Origin: CAADGU01 sp035444285
GTDB lineage: Bacteria > Chloroflexota > Anaerolineae > Promineifilales > Promineifilaceae
Assembly: GCA_035444285.1 (NCBI GenBank)
Contig: DAOMOK010000007.1
Location: forward strand, 62,001-126,000
Direction: 5' to 3'
Length of the DNA: 64,000 bases
The notes beneath the pieces are model-generated. The model was not told where the DNA came from. It did not search any database and saw only the letters and a list, made by a program, of their open reading frames with translations. Below are positions 1-8,819 of this stretch, in pieces; the stretch's first letter is position 1, and every line of letters begins with the position of its first letter. The translations under genes were made by a program, and so were the position numbers.

Positions 1-470
1 GAGGCGCCAATCGCGGTAATCAGCGGTACCAAACGCGGCGCGCCACGCAGTGGCCGATACGCGATCCGCTCCAGCAGCACCGCCACCGACATGGAAATAA
101 ATGCCGCAAACGCCATTAAAATTAAAATAGCCAGGAAAGGATAGGTATTTAGAAAACCAATCCGATTAAAATAATTGGCAAGAAAAACAGTGGTAAACGC
201 CCCCGCCATAAACACTTCCCCATGCGCAAAATTGATCATGAGCAGAATGCCATAAACCAGCGTATATCCCAGGGCAATCAACGCATAAATACTGCCCTGA
301 GCCAGGCCGGAAATGCTCAAACTAATCCAGGTGTTGATCGTGTATTTGCCGGAAGTAAGTGTATTAAAAGCCCCCACTACGATCAATAAGATAATGACAA
401 TGCGCAGCCCCCACAGAAATATGTCCACCCACGATACCGCGTCAAACCGGCGCTGCAAATCTTCCCTCAT
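1..470 (-). CDS. Branched-chain amino-acid ABC transporter permease, LivH type (3' end outside window)
   Basis: The reverse strand reads from ATG at 470 off the left edge, giving about 156 residues of a polytopic inner-membrane protein. The first helix lies near residues 20-40. It is followed by the LivH-type signature SGLAQGSIYALIALGYTLVY and then LLMINFAHGEVFMAG, the conserved turn of this permease family. A purine-rich GGAAGAGGTGG precedes the ATG. The gene lies downstream of the substrate-binding lipoprotein on the same strand, with a hairpin between them, as in liv-type operons for leucine/isoleucine/valine or other amides. Substrate specificity cannot be read from the sequence. The family is secure; the C-terminal half is missing only because the window ends. 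Confidence 0.9.
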   Translation of the reverse strand, partial: MREDLQRRFDAVSWVDIFLWGLRIVIILLIVVGAFNTLTSGKYTINTWISLSISGLAQGSIYALIALGYTLVYGILLMINFAHGEVFMAGAFTTVFLANYFNRIGFLNTYPFLAILILMAFAAFISMSVAVLLERIAYRPLRGAPRLVPLITAIGA

Positions 471-497
471 ATAACCACCTCTTCCTCGATTTACAGA

Positions 498-527
498 ATG
501 AGCCAGGGGAAGATTCCCCTGGCTCAT
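498..527 (-). promoter_or_regulatory. Intercistronic hairpin between binding protein and permease genes
   Basis: A perfect 13-bp inverted repeat (ATGAGCCAGGGGA / TCCCCTGGCTCAT) with a 4-base loop lies just 3' of the binding-protein stop codon. There is no U-tract on the minus strand. It is therefore better read as an mRNA-stabilising or attenuating hairpin that raises binding protein over permease than as a full terminator. Confidence 0.6.
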
Positions 528-578
528 CATGGTTGTTGTTTCATTTACCTGAAATCATCCCGTTTTCAGGAAAGATGA

Positions 579-1802
579 CTACGGCGTCCAGACAACGGCG
601 GGCGGCCAGGCGCCGCCACTCACTTCCGCGTCACTCACCCGGTAAATGCCCAGAGCTTCACCGGTGGCACAGTCGCCTGTAGCGTTGCAGGCCAGTGTGC
701 CCGTGACACCGCGGAAACCGGCGGTGGCGGTAACGGCATCACGCAATGCCTGACGTGGTATCAGAACGGTGCCATCGTCACCTTTGATAGCTACCTTTTC
801 AATGGCGTCTAACAGAATGTTGGTGGCGTCATACGCATGGGCATGGAAGCCGCTGGGGGGGGAGCCGCCAAACTTGGCATCCCATTTTGCCAGCAATTGT
901 TGATAGGCGTCACCTTCTACATAGGGGCCGGACAGATACATGCCGACAGATGCCGGGCCGGTGTTTACCGGGAAGCTGGCAGACAGCAAACCATCCGCGC
1001 CAAACAGATTGGTGTTCTCTAAACCGGCTACTTCTTTGGCCTGGGCAGCGATGAAGTTGCCTTCCGGCTCAAAGATGGGGAAATAAAGGACGTCAGGTGA
1101 ATCGGCGCCGATGCTGGTGAGAATGGGGCGCATGTCGGTATCACCCACATTTACCGCGCCCTGGAAGGTAACGGTGCCGCCCAATTCCTTGAAGCGGTCG
1201 GCAAACACGCCTTGCAAACCATCGGCGTAGGGGCTGCCATCATGGATGGTAGCTGCGGTACGGGCGCCCAGTTCATTGTAGGCGTAATCGGCGGCGACAC
1301 GGCCCTGGAACAGGTCATTGTGGGCGGTGCGATAATAACCGGGATGCCAGGTGCCATTGGCGTCTGTGAGCGCTGGGGCGGTGTTGGATGGAGAAATCAT
1401 CAACATACCCGCTTCGCTGATGGTGGGCAGACCGGCAGTGGCTTCACTGGAGCAGCTGGTGCCAATGATGCCTACAATCTGCGTATCGGCGGCGATCTTT
1501 TGGGCAGCGGTCTGCCCGCCTTCGGCACTACAGCCAGTATCTTCACCGGTCAGTTGAATCGTATGATCCAGCAGCTTACCACCGCGATCATCAATGGCAA
1601 TTTCAATGCCACCACGGGAATCTTCGCCCAGAAAGGCGGTGGCGCCGGAGATGGTGAGCATGTAAGCAATGCGAATGGGTTCATCGGGGGCAATGGTGAC
1701 GCAGCCAATTTCGTCTTCACATTCTGGCGCGCCGCCGCCACAGGCAGACAAGGCCAACGCAAAAAGCATGGCAGCTAACAACAATAAGAAAATTCGTTTC
1801 AT
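579..1802 (-). CDS. Branched-chain amino-acid type ABC transporter substrate-binding lipoprotein
   Basis: 407 residues. The N-terminus is a lipoprotein signal with lipobox LALSAC, so the mature protein is probably lipid-anchored outside the membrane. The body is a Peripla_BP_6 fold: PIRIAYMLTISGATAFLGED opens the first lobe, GIEIAIDDRGG follows, and the IVGIIGTSCSSEATAGLP segment is the ligand-binding strand-loop typical of LivJ/LivK-like proteins. SD-like AGGAGGAGA precedes the ATG. It is the first gene of the operon with the LivH-type permease. The ligand could be branched-chain amino acids, amides or urea; the sequence does not decide. A promoter must lie in the 175-bp gap upstream, but I see no clear consensus. 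Confidence 0.9.
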   Translation of the reverse strand: MKRIFLLLLAAMLFALALSACGGGAPECEDEIGCVTIAPDEPIRIAYMLTISGATAFLGEDSRGGIEIAIDDRGGKLLDHTIQLTGEDTGCSAEGGQTAAQKIAADTQIVGIIGTSCSSEATAGLPTISEAGMLMISPSNTAPALTDANGTWHPGYYRTAHNDLFQGRVAADYAYNELGARTAATIHDGSPYADGLQGVFADRFKELGGTVTFQGAVNVGDTDMRPILTSIGADSPDVLYFPIFEPEGNFIAAQAKEVAGLENTNLFGADGLLSASFPVNTGPASVGMYLSGPYVEGDAYQQLLAKWDAKFGGSPPSGFHAHAYDATNILLDAIEKVAIKGDDGTVLIPRQALRDAVTATAGFRGVTGTLACNATGDCATGEALGIYRVSDAEVSGGAWPPAVVWTP

Positions 1803-1977
1803 GGGGTTCTCCTCCTACAAGAGTGTTGGTTGAAACTTGAAAATGGTTATTGAATCACTATGGACACTATTTCCGTTATTCATGCAGCTTGGGCATCGGT
1901 TATACGTTGTCTGCACCACCTCCTTCCTCAGGTTTGAAAACGGGTTGAGGTATAGATGAGATGAGGATTCTATTAAA

Positions 1978-2709
1978 TTATTGTGGGTTGTCAACTTCGG
2001 CTACGGCCGTGTCCTCACTTTTCTCCACTTTTTCCGGTATTGCATCCTCAACCGTCTCCACAAATTCCCCCGTACTCATAAAAATAACGCGCTCCGCAAT
2101 GTTGGTGCAGCGGTCGCCAATACGCTCCAGATTGTGCCCCACCCATAACAGATACATAGCTCGGCGAATATAGTCGCTATCTTGCATGGCCAGCACACTT
2201 TCCTGGTACAGTTTGCGATACTGTTTATCCAGTTTGTCATCCCGTCTGACCAGGTCACGCGCTTCGGCCGGATTGTTGTTCACATAGGCGTCTATGCTGG
2301 TCTGGAGCATTTTGCGCGCCTGTTTTTCCATCTTGGGCAGTTTATACAACGATTCGATTTCGCTTTCCCCTTCCAGTCGGGCTACCAGCCGGGCAATACC
2401 GGCGGCATGGTCACCCATGCGCTCCAATTCTACGGCAATATGAATGGCGGCAATGACGGTGCGCAAATCTCTGGCAGCCGGCGCCTGGGTAGCCAGGGTG
2501 GTCAGACACTCTTCTTCGATGGTGTAGCGCAGGCGATTGATCTCATCGTCACCGGCAATGACCTGTTGCGCCAGTTGTAGATTGCGCTGATGCAGGGCTA
2601 ACATGGCGTCGCCGACGGCCGTGTCTACCAGGCTGGCCATACGCAAGATATTTGTTCTGACATCGTTGAGTTCTTTGTCTAAGAGGGAACGGCTAGTTGA
2701 AAAGGTCAT
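1978..2709 (-). CDS. phoU: Phosphate transport system regulatory protein PhoU
   Basis: 243 residues from the ATG at 2709, chosen because AGGAGAAACGT precedes it; an upstream extension of 19 codons runs into a repeat and is not credible. Two PhoU helical repeats are visible: LLDKELNDVRTNILRMASLV...GDAMLA in the first half and a second three-helix bundle from about residue 115, with the metal-binding type motifs ELERMGDHAAGIA and NLERIGDRCTNIAE. PhoU links the Pst transporter to the PhoR kinase and dampens the phosphate response. No pst genes adjoin it. The acidic tail after the second repeat is short and not conserved in the family. Confidence 0.95.
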   Translation of the reverse strand: MTFSTSRSLLDKELNDVRTNILRMASLVDTAVGDAMLALHQRNLQLAQQVIAGDDEINRLRYTIEEECLTTLATQAPAARDLRTVIAAIHIAVELERMGDHAAGIARLVARLEGESEIESLYKLPKMEKQARKMLQTSIDAYVNNNPAEARDLVRRDDKLDKQYRKLYQESVLAMQDSDYIRRAMYLLWVGHNLERIGDRCTNIAERVIFMSTGEFVETVEDAIPEKVEKSEDTAVAEVDNPQ

Positions 2710-2754
2710 ACGTTTCTCCTTCTGTAAAGCGATTTTCCAAATCGCCCTACAAAA

Positions 2755-2790
2755 GTCAATTGTCAATGGTCAATGGTTAATTGTCAATTA
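2755..2790. repeat. Word-repeat spacer, GTCAATGG/GTCAATT type
   Basis: Near-tandem 7-8 bp words (TCAATTG, TCAATGG, TTAATTG) fill the gap between the NERD-like gene and phoU. The last bases supply the TAA stop of the NERD-like gene. The same words recur at 40320-40358 and 60347-60385. Confidence 0.75.
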
Positions 2791-3516
2791 CGATCCAGCG
2801 AATTCTACGCCATCGGCCAAAGCGCCGGCCTGTTGGTCAAAGGCGGCCCGGATGGCCTCATAATCAGCGACGGGCAATTTAGCCCGGCCCTGCTGCTTCA
2901 GGAAGCCTTTGACCTTGGTGTAGTGCAAGGCTGGAATGGATGACCCTTTCAAATCCAGGTCTTTCATGCCTTTGGTAGTGAAGACGATGAGGGCGCCAAT
3001 GGGCACTTCTTCAACTTGTGGTGCATTTTTTTGCAGAAAGTGGGCAATAGCAGCCACGCTGTTTTCAGCCTCTTTGGTAGGGTTGCCAATACCCTCCTGC
3101 CCAAAAAAGCGGCGTAAGCCCATGCCGGTCTGTTTCCATTTGTCGTCTTGCACGCTGATCTGCCCACCCTGGTATTTGGCGACGATAACGATGATGCCGG
3201 AAGGCAGCAGCAGCACGTGGGGGGCGGGCAAGATGTAATGGTAGATACGGCCGTCCTTGCCCACCTTCTCCAGCGCCTCATCCAATACCTGGTCCGGGCG
3301 CGGTTTACGCACATACCGTTGGGCAAAATAGATGCCCACTTGGGACAACATCCAGCCCACCAGCAGCGCCGCCAACTGCCAGTAAAAGACCGTTTGCGGA
3401 TCGCCCACAAATATAAGCGCCATGCCTAAAATCAATGCCCCCATCCCCACAAAGCTGGCCACCTGGCCAATGAGGCGGTAGCGGGCAATTTTTTTGTCGT
3501 CGCGGATGATAATCAT
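2788..3516 (-). CDS. Two-helix membrane protein with NERD-like domain
   Basis: 242 residues. Two membrane helices (about residues 18-38 and 45-65) follow a short basic N-terminus. A cytosolic domain then begins at RPDQVLDEALEKVG and continues with PAPHVLLLPSGIIVIVAKYQ and GGQISV. That strand order (acidic helix, 'h.ll.p.Giiv', Lys, 'GG.i') resembles the nuclease-related NERD fold, but the full catalytic Asp-ExK set is not obvious, so enzymatic activity is doubtful. The start lacks a strong SD. Neighbours (phoU, fabF) do not suggest a role. I would call it a conserved membrane protein of unknown function; the NERD relation is inference from pattern. Confidence 0.55.
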   Translation of the reverse strand: MIIIRDDKKIARYRLIGQVASFVGMGALILGMALIFVGDPQTVFYWQLAALLVGWMLSQVGIYFAQRYVRKPRPDQVLDEALEKVGKDGRIYHYILPAPHVLLLPSGIIVIVAKYQGGQISVQDDKWKQTGMGLRRFFGQEGIGNPTKEAENSVAAIAHFLQKNAPQVEEVPIGALIVFTTKGMKDLDLKGSSIPALHYTKVKGFLKQQGRAKLPVADYEAIRAAFDQQAGALADGVEFAGS

Positions 3517-3529
3517 AATTTGTCACTGG

Positions 3530-3584
3530 CAATTGGGTAATTGGGTAATTGAGTAACTGCTCAATTACCCAATTACTCAATTAC
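3530..3584. repeat. Word-repeat hairpin, AATTGGGTAATTGAG type
   Basis: Arms made of AATTGGGTA / AATTGAGTA words face their complements (TCAATTACCC). The right arm includes the TGA stop of fabF (3577-3579). A related copy lies around 29750-29945. Confidence 0.75.
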
Positions 3585-4854
3585 GATATTTCCCCACCAC
3601 CAGGCAGGCATTTTGCCCGCCCAGGCCAAAGGAGTTGGAGAGAGCTACATTGACTTCTGCCGGGCGCGGAGCATTGGGCACATAATCCAGGTCACATTCT
3701 GGGTCTGGCGTCTCATAATTCCAGGTAGGCGGGATGAGGTCGTGCTGCAACGTGCAAATGCTCATAATCGCTTCAACCGCACCGGCGCCACCCATGAGGT
3801 GGCCCAAAACAGATTTGTTGCTGCTAACCGGAAGTTCATAAGCACGCTCACCAAACAGCCGTTTGATGGCGTAGGTTTCGGTACTGTCGTTCATGGGCGT
3901 GCCGGTGCCGTGGGCGTTGATGTAGTTCACATCGGCGGGGCTAAGCCCGGCATCGGCAATAGACCAGCGCATGGCCCGTACGGCGCCAGCCGCATCCGGG
4001 TCTTGGGCCGCTACGTGGAAAGCATCAGAGGAGGAAGCGTGGCCCATCAGTTCGGCGTAGATACGGGGGGCGCGCCGCGCCAGGGCGTGATCCAGCCGTT
4101 CCACAACCATCACCCCGGCGCCTTCACTGAGGATGAACCCATCACGGTCTTTGTCAAACGGCCGTGACGCCCGCTCTGGCGACTCGTTAAAGGCGGAAGA
4201 CAACGCCTGCATCCGGCCAAAGCCAACAATGGCAGCTTCAATAATCAGCCCTTCTGCGCCGCCACACACCACCACATCCGCCCGCCCACTGCGGATAAAC
4301 TCCATCGCCTCGCCGATGGCCTGAGTGCCGGTGGCGCAGGCGGCGTTGACGGTGGCAATAGGGCCTTGTGTTTGCGCCAGCAAACTGACGTGATAGGAGG
4401 GCATATTGGGCAGGAAGCCGGTCATGGCAAAAGGATTGACGCGGGTATAGCCCTTGGCCTTCAGCACTTCCCACTGCTCAAAAGCGACATCAATGCCACC
4501 CACCCCCACACCAATGGCCGTGCCGCCCCGTTCCGGGTCTGGCACTTTGCCATCAGGCAGACCGGCGTCGGCCAACGCTTGCTGCGCCGCTGCCACCGTT
4601 AGTTGGGAAACACGCGCCATGCGCCGCGCCTCTTTGAAATCCATATACGCTTTGGGGTCAAAATCCTTCACTTCCCCGGCCAGCCTCCAGGGGTAGGGGG
4701 AGGCGTCGAACTGGGTGATGGGGCCAATGCCGGAACGGCCGTGAATCAACCCCTCCCACGTCTCGGCTACCGTATGTCCCAACGGCGTCATGGCCCCCAT
4801 ACCCGTCACTACAATACGTGGTCGCCCTTTGGCGTCGTAATAGTTGATTTCCAT
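3577..4854 (-). CDS. fabF: Beta-ketoacyl-ACP synthase II (FabF)
   Basis: 425 residues, full family length. It condenses malonyl-ACP with acyl-ACP in cytosolic fatty-acid elongation. The catalytic triad is intact: Cys in NAACATGTQ, first His in NAHGTGTPMND, second His in NKSVLGHLMGGAGAVE. The C-terminal glycine-rich loop NSFGLGGQNA is also present. The start follows AAAAGGAT. It lies 46 bases downstream of plsX on the same strand, so the two probably form one lipid-synthesis transcript, separated only by a word-repeat hairpin. The last codon and stop are supplied by the flanking repeat. Confidence 0.96.
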   Translation of the reverse strand: MEINYYDAKGRPRIVVTGMGAMTPLGHTVAETWEGLIHGRSGIGPITQFDASPYPWRLAGEVKDFDPKAYMDFKEARRMARVSQLTVAAAQQALADAGLPDGKVPDPERGGTAIGVGVGGIDVAFEQWEVLKAKGYTRVNPFAMTGFLPNMPSYHVSLLAQTQGPIATVNAACATGTQAIGEAMEFIRSGRADVVVCGGAEGLIIEAAIVGFGRMQALSSAFNESPERASRPFDKDRDGFILSEGAGVMVVERLDHALARRAPRIYAELMGHASSSDAFHVAAQDPDAAGAVRAMRWSIADAGLSPADVNYINAHGTGTPMNDSTETYAIKRLFGERAYELPVSSNKSVLGHLMGGAGAVEAIMSICTLQHDLIPPTWNYETPDPECDLDYVPNAPRPAEVNVALSNSFGLGGQNACLVVGKYRN

Positions 4855-4868
4855 ATCCTTTTCTCTAA

Positions 4869-4932
4869 GTGAGCGGTGAGCAGTCAGCAGTGGCTACTTT
4901 TCACCGCTCACCGCTCACCGCTAACTGCTCAC
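4869..4932. repeat. Word-repeat hairpin, GTGAGCGGTGAGCAG type
   Basis: Words GAGCGGTGAGCAGT and GCTCACCGCTCACCGCTAACTGC form opposing arms. The right arm encodes the last residues of PlsX (EQLAVSGER) and its TGA stop at 4901-4903. Confidence 0.75.
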
Positions 4933-5917
4933 TAAACATCTTCCTCATCTCAGCCACCACGCCACTCTGCACCACCAGCCGGGCCTGGCCAACGGCATGT
5001 TTGATCGCCAGCGCCCCGGAACGGCCGTGACCGATAATCACAACCCCCTGCACCCCCAACAGTGGCGCGCCGCCTACCTCTTCCGGGTCTAGCTGCCGCC
5101 GCACCCTGGTAAAGGCCGGACGCGCCAGCAGCCCCCCCAGTATGGTGCGCGGCCCGGCCATCATCTCTTCACGTATGGTGTCCGACATATATTTAGCGAT
5201 GGCTTCCGACGTTTTCATGATCAAATTGCCGGAAAAGCCGTCGGTCACGGCTACATGGGCGGCGCCGTTCATAAACTCTTTGGGTTCAATATTGCCCACA
5301 TAGTTCAAACCGCTTTCTTTCAGCAACGCCGCCGCTTCTTTCACCAGTTCCGTGCCTTTGCCTTCCTCTTCGCCGTTGGATATGAGGCCCACGCGCGGAT
5401 TTTCTATGCCATGTACCCGCGCCATGTAGATGCTGCCCATGATGCCAAATTGCAGCAAAAACTCGGCTTTACAGTCCGCATTAGCGCCGCTGTCAATGAG
5501 GAACGGCCGTTCCTTAATCGGAAACACCACGCCCAATCCGGGCCGTTTGACGCCGGGAATGCGCCCCAGCCCCACACCGCGCAGGGTGGCAATGGCCAGC
5601 ACCGCCCCGGTATTGCCGGCGGTGACAAAGGCGTCGGCTGCGCCATCCCGCACCAGCCCCAGGCCGACGTGCATGGAAGAACCGGGCAGCCCTTTGACCA
5701 CTTCGGAGGGTTTGGCGTCCATGGGCACGGCCGTGGCCGCATGGCACACTTCAATGGGCAAACCGGCCGTATCTTCTTTGGCCAGTTCCGCCTCAATGAG
5801 CGCCTGGTCGCCCACCAGGATGATCGTTTCTTCAAATTCACGGGCCGCCCATACCGCCCCGGCCACATCTGGCCCTGGCCGGTTGTCGCTGCCCATAGCG
5901 TCTACCACAATTCGCAT
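4901..5917 (-). CDS. plsX: Phosphate acyltransferase PlsX
   Basis: 338 residues from the ATG at 5917 (MRIVVDAMGSDNRPGPDVAG), which is the invariant PlsX N-terminus. Thirteen further in-frame codons upstream are only repeat sequence. PlsX makes acyl-phosphate from acyl-ACP for PlsY in membrane-lipid synthesis and is a peripheral membrane enzyme. Family motifs are seen: AFVTAGNTGAVLA, LIDSGANADCK, NGEEEGKGTELVKEA and DGFSGNLIMKTSEA. The gene sits directly upstream of fabF, the common plsX-fab arrangement. The final nine or so residues are encoded by a spacer repeat and look like an accidental extension. Confidence 0.95.
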   Translation of the reverse strand: MRIVVDAMGSDNRPGPDVAGAVWAAREFEETIILVGDQALIEAELAKEDTAGLPIEVCHAATAVPMDAKPSEVVKGLPGSSMHVGLGLVRDGAADAFVTAGNTGAVLAIATLRGVGLGRIPGVKRPGLGVVFPIKERPFLIDSGANADCKAEFLLQFGIMGSIYMARVHGIENPRVGLISNGEEEGKGTELVKEAAALLKESGLNYVGNIEPKEFMNGAAHVAVTDGFSGNLIMKTSEAIAKYMSDTIREEMMAGPRTILGGLLARPAFTRVRRQLDPEEVGGAPLLGVQGVVIIGHGRSGALAIKHAVGQARLVVQSGVVAEMRKMFSEQLAVSGER

Positions 5918-5918
5918 A

Positions 5919-5994
5919 TGTCCGTAATCCGTGATTCGTAACCCGTCATCCGTCATCTGATTACCGATAACGGTTTACGGATGACGGACAACGG
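5919..5994. repeat. Word-repeat hairpin, CCGTAATCC/GATTACC type (copy 1)
   Basis: Words TCCGTAATCCGTGATTCGTAACCCGTCATCC face TTACCGATAACGG..TTTACGGATGACGG. It lies directly 5' of plsX and would form a long imperfect hairpin in its leader. Confidence 0.75.
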
Positions 5995-6046
5995 TCTAGC
6001 TGCAAATGGGGCGGATTCTATCGGCGGGGGATGCTTGGCGCAACCT

Positions 6047-6090
6047 GCCATTACCGATAACCGATTACGGATTACCGATTACGGGTCACG
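6047..6090. repeat. Word-repeat tract, GATTACGGATTACC type (copy 2)
   Basis: Tandem words TTACCGATAA, CCGATTACGG and ATTACCGATT lie downstream of the sortase gene. The 50 bases between this and copy 1 show no gene. Confidence 0.7.
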
Positions 6091-6093
6091 AAA

Positions 6094-7041
6094 CTAACCA
6101 CGGGTGTCAGTGACTAAATCAGCAAAGACCACAATGCGGTGGGTGTTGATGCGGTAGGGATAACAGGAGATGAGAGTGGCGCTGGCATGGTCGGTGGGGG
6201 CAAGTACGTGTACGTCTGTCGGCAATACAATGTCAATTTTGGTGACGACATAGGTGTAGGCGCGCTGGTTGGTTTGCACCACAATCTCATCACCGGGGCT
6301 GAGTTGGTCGAGGTGTTGGAAAATAGCGCCGTAGACATCGTTGTGGGCAGCCATGACCATGTTGCCCACCTGCCCCGGCTGCGCCGAGCCGATGTGGTGG
6401 GCCACACCCCGCTTGAGCTGCTCCCAATCATAAGCGCCTTCGACGACAGCATTGTTTACACCGATAGCCGGTATCTGAATGACACGCGCCTGTTCGGGGC
6501 CGGGCGTGGGGATGGGTGGCGGCTGGTATGCCTGTAAGACGGGCAGCAGATGGGCAGGGATGTCGCCCGATTCCACCGGTTCGGGCGAGCGGCCTTCAAT
6601 GTAGCGGTGGCCGGTGGGCAGCACCACCAGGTCTATTACCGGCAGGGGGGTGGCGGTGGGCAGCGCCAATCCGACAGCTTCGGCCTGCTGGACGACGGCC
6701 AATTCCTGGTTTAGTTCACGTTGGGTAGTCCACAGGTTGAACAGGATGACGAGCAGGCCGATAACGGCCGTGATTTCCACCAACAACAGCCCCTTATTAG
6801 CGATACGGCGGCCCAGGCTGGGTGGCGGGGGCGGGGTGTGGGGGAAATTGGCCTGGAGCGCGGGCAAAACGGCCGTGCCTTGTTGGTCGGGCGCGGGCAA
6901 ATGGGCTACGTCAACGACGCGCCCCATTTCGCGCAGCCGCCGCAGTCGCAGGCGGCGCTCGGTGCGCTTTTTGCGATAGAGTAGATGCTCTAGCTCCCGG
7001 ACCGATAGCTCTTCAATGGGCTGTTTGCCGTTTCTTGCCAT
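6094..7041 (-). CDS. Class D/E-like sortase
   Basis: 315 residues from the ATG at 7041. A TTG at 7116 would add 25 residues but has no SD. A basic N-terminal cytosolic stretch is followed by a Pro-rich segment, one membrane helix (about residues 88-108), a stalk, and a C-terminal sortase beta-barrel. The catalytic residues are present: His in MAAHNDVYG, Cys in LISCYPY, Arg in NTHRIVVFA. Sortases cleave a sorting signal and join the protein to an amine acceptor at the cell surface. No LPxTG-like substrate or pilin gene is adjacent, so this is an orphan housekeeping-type enzyme. Class assignment is tentative. Confidence 0.9.
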   Translation of the reverse strand: MARNGKQPIEELSVRELEHLLYRKKRTERRLRLRRLREMGRVVDVAHLPAPDQQGTAVLPALQANFPHTPPPPPSLGRRIANKGLLLVEITAVIGLLVILFNLWTTQRELNQELAVVQQAEAVGLALPTATPLPVIDLVVLPTGHRYIEGRSPEPVESGDIPAHLLPVLQAYQPPPIPTPGPEQARVIQIPAIGVNNAVVEGAYDWEQLKRGVAHHIGSAQPGQVGNMVMAAHNDVYGAIFQHLDQLSPGDEIVVQTNQRAYTYVVTKIDIVLPTDVHVLAPTDHASATLISCYPYRINTHRIVVFADLVTDTRG

Positions 7042-7307
7042 GCCCCAATGATAATTCGCTTTCAACAATATGTAAAGTTGTGCAGCGGACAGGTTATGGA
7101 TAAGCGGATAGTCCAATCAGCCGATTCGCTGCCCTATGCATGATGACATAGCGGGATGTAAGAATTACCCCCTATCGCCTATCTATACAGGTGATTGGAT
7201 TAGGCAAAATAATGGGGAGAGATAAAATCCCAAAGAACAGAGAGAACTGAGATTAGAGATTGGCGATTGCCGACGACCAATCTCCCAAATTTATGTCGAG
7301 GAAGATT

Positions 7308-8237
7308 ATGCAAAAAGAACGAGTGATTATTATTGGATCAGGGCCGGCCGGGTTGACGGCGGCGCTGTATACAGGGCGGGCCATGCTCAACCCGCTGGTG
7401 ATTGCCGGGATGCAGCTAGGCGGACAGATTAGCCTGACCGGTGAGGTGGAAAATTACCCCGGTTTTTGGAGTCCCGACCACACCCCCACCGGCCCGGAAC
7501 TGGTGGAGGTGATGCACAAACAGGCGGAACATTTTGGGGCGCGGTTTGTGTATGATGAGGTGACAGAGGTGAATTTTGGAGTACGGCCGTTTCGCATTAA
7601 AACCTACAGCGACGAATACCTGGCCGACAGCGTCATCGTCACCGTGGGTGCGTCGCCCACCAAATTGGGCGTACCTGGGGAAGCGGAATACGTGGGGCGC
7701 GGCGTCAGCTACTGCGGCACCTGCGACGGTTTCTTCTTTCGCGGCAAAGATGTGGTCGTCGTTGGCGGCGGCGACAGCGCCCTGGAAGAGGGCATCTTCC
7801 TGACCAAATTCGCCAACAAGGTGGAAGTCATCCACCGCCGCGACCAGCTACGCGCCGGGGCCATCCTGCAAAAACGAGCCTTCGCCAACGAAAAAATCTC
7901 CTTCATCTGGGATACTGTGGTTGAAGAGATTGTGGGCAACGGCGTGGTGGAAGGTGTGCGGGTGAAAAATGTCAAGACGGACGAAGTCCGCCAGGTGGAA
8001 ACCGACGGCGTCTTCATCTTCATTGGCCATGACCCCAACAATCACTTTTTGGTGGGGCAGTTGGCGCTGGACGAGGAAGGGTACGTCATCACCGACGAAC
8101 ATTACCGCACCAGCGTACCCGGCGTTTACGCCGCCGGGGAGATTCAGGACCCGCACTTCCGCCAGATTTCCACCTCCGTCGGCCAGGGCGCCGGCGCGGC
8201 CATTGAATTGGAAAAGTGGCTGGCGGAGCAAGAGTGA
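7308..8237 (+). CDS. trxB: Thioredoxin-disulfide reductase
   Basis: 309 residues from the ATG at 7308, chosen because GAGGAAG precedes it and VIIIGSGPAGLTAALYTGRA then starts the FAD-binding fold. The NADPH domain carries VVVVGGGDSALEE, and the redox motif is SYCGTCDG with both cysteines. The C-terminal FAD motif is VYAAGEIQDPHFRQ. The enzyme passes electrons from NADPH to thioredoxin in the cytosol. No thioredoxin gene adjoins it. Divergent from the sortase gene, with a 266-bp promoter gap. Confidence 0.96.
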   Translation: MQKERVIIIGSGPAGLTAALYTGRAMLNPLVIAGMQLGGQISLTGEVENYPGFWSPDHTPTGPELVEVMHKQAEHFGARFVYDEVTEVNFGVRPFRIKTYSDEYLADSVIVTVGASPTKLGVPGEAEYVGRGVSYCGTCDGFFFRGKDVVVVGGGDSALEEGIFLTKFANKVEVIHRRDQLRAGAILQKRAFANEKISFIWDTVVEEIVGNGVVEGVRVKNVKTDEVRQVETDGVFIFIGHDPNNHFLVGQLALDEEGYVITDEHYRTSVPGVYAAGEIQDPHFRQISTSVGQGAGAAIELEKWLAEQE

Positions 8238-8242
8238 ATGGT

Positions 8243-8312
8243 TGTCCGTGAGCCGTAAACCGTAATCCGTGACCCGAAGTCGGATTACGGATTACGGTTT
8301 ACGATTTACGAA
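8243..8312. repeat. Word-repeat hairpin, CCGTAAACCGTAATCC type
   Basis: Left arm CCGTAAACCGTAATCCGTGA faces CGGATTACGGATTACGG TTTACG. It fills the gap between trxB and the TPR gene and sits just 5' of the latter's ATG. Confidence 0.75.
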
Positions 8313-8316
8313 TGCC

Positions 8317-8745
8317 ATGAATAGGTGGCGCTACATCAAATCCTACTGCCTCTACACCTGGGGGGGGCTGCACCGGTATTTTGGCAACCAGAATACGATG
8401 CCGTCGGAGCATGAGAGGGCGGTGCATTATTTCACGCGGGCATATGAAGTGGACCCCACGTTTCGGATGGCGCGGTTGAGCCGGGCCATCTTGTTGGGAC
8501 GGGAATTGGGACAGACGCAGGAGGCGTTGGCGGATTTGGATGCGCTATTGGCCGAAGACCCGGAGTTTGCCCCGGCGCGGTTGAATCGAGCGTTGATCTT
8601 GCAGGGAGACGGCCGTTACCGTGAAGCCCTCTCCGACCTGGAACAATACCTGGCCCAACCCCACTGGCGCGAACACCGCCAGGAAGCCGAACGCATCGTC
8701 CCCCTCCTGCGCGAGATTTTAGCGGAGATGGATGATGAATTGTAG
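8317..8745 (+). CDS. Small TPR protein
   Basis: 142 residues from ATG at 8317; upstream in-frame codons are repeat sequence. It has tetratricopeptide helices: ERAVHYFTRAYEVDPTFRMARLSRA (written here in shortened form as ERAVHYF...AYEVDP) and EALADLDALLAEDPEFAPARL, with the usual Ala/Leu/Pro spacing, then a third partial unit, REALSDLEQYLAQP. TPR units bind other proteins; the partner is unknown. There are no membrane segments or signal peptide, so it is cytosolic. It follows trxB on the same strand with a repeat between, so co-transcription is possible. Confidence 0.75.
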   Translation: MNRWRYIKSYCLYTWGGLHRYFGNQNTMPSEHERAVHYFTRAYEVDPTFRMARLSRAILLGRELGQTQEALADLDALLAEDPEFAPARLNRALILQGDGRYREALSDLEQYLAQPHWREHRQEAERIVPLLREILAEMDDEL

Positions 8746-8811
8746 GGGCGAGGCAGTTGGGTATGAACTTGTCTCGCTAGACGAGTTAATTCCCAACTGC
8801 CTCGCCCCTAC
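8742..8811. repeat. Long palindromic element between convergent genes
   Basis: A perfect 20-bp inverted repeat (GTAGGGGCGAGGCAGTTGGG at 8742-8761, complement at 8792-8811) encloses a second imperfect stem, ACTTGTCTCG..CGAGTTAAT. It sits between the convergent TPR and protease genes. It could be a bidirectional terminator or a small MITE/REP-like repeat. Confidence 0.75.
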
Positions 8812-8819
8812 GCGCCACC

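Noticed and set aside
1212..1778. Long plus-strand open frame opposite the binding-protein gene
   Set aside because: Antisense shadow of a clear lipoprotein gene; composition is that of a complement (Gly/Ala-rich) and there is no motif.
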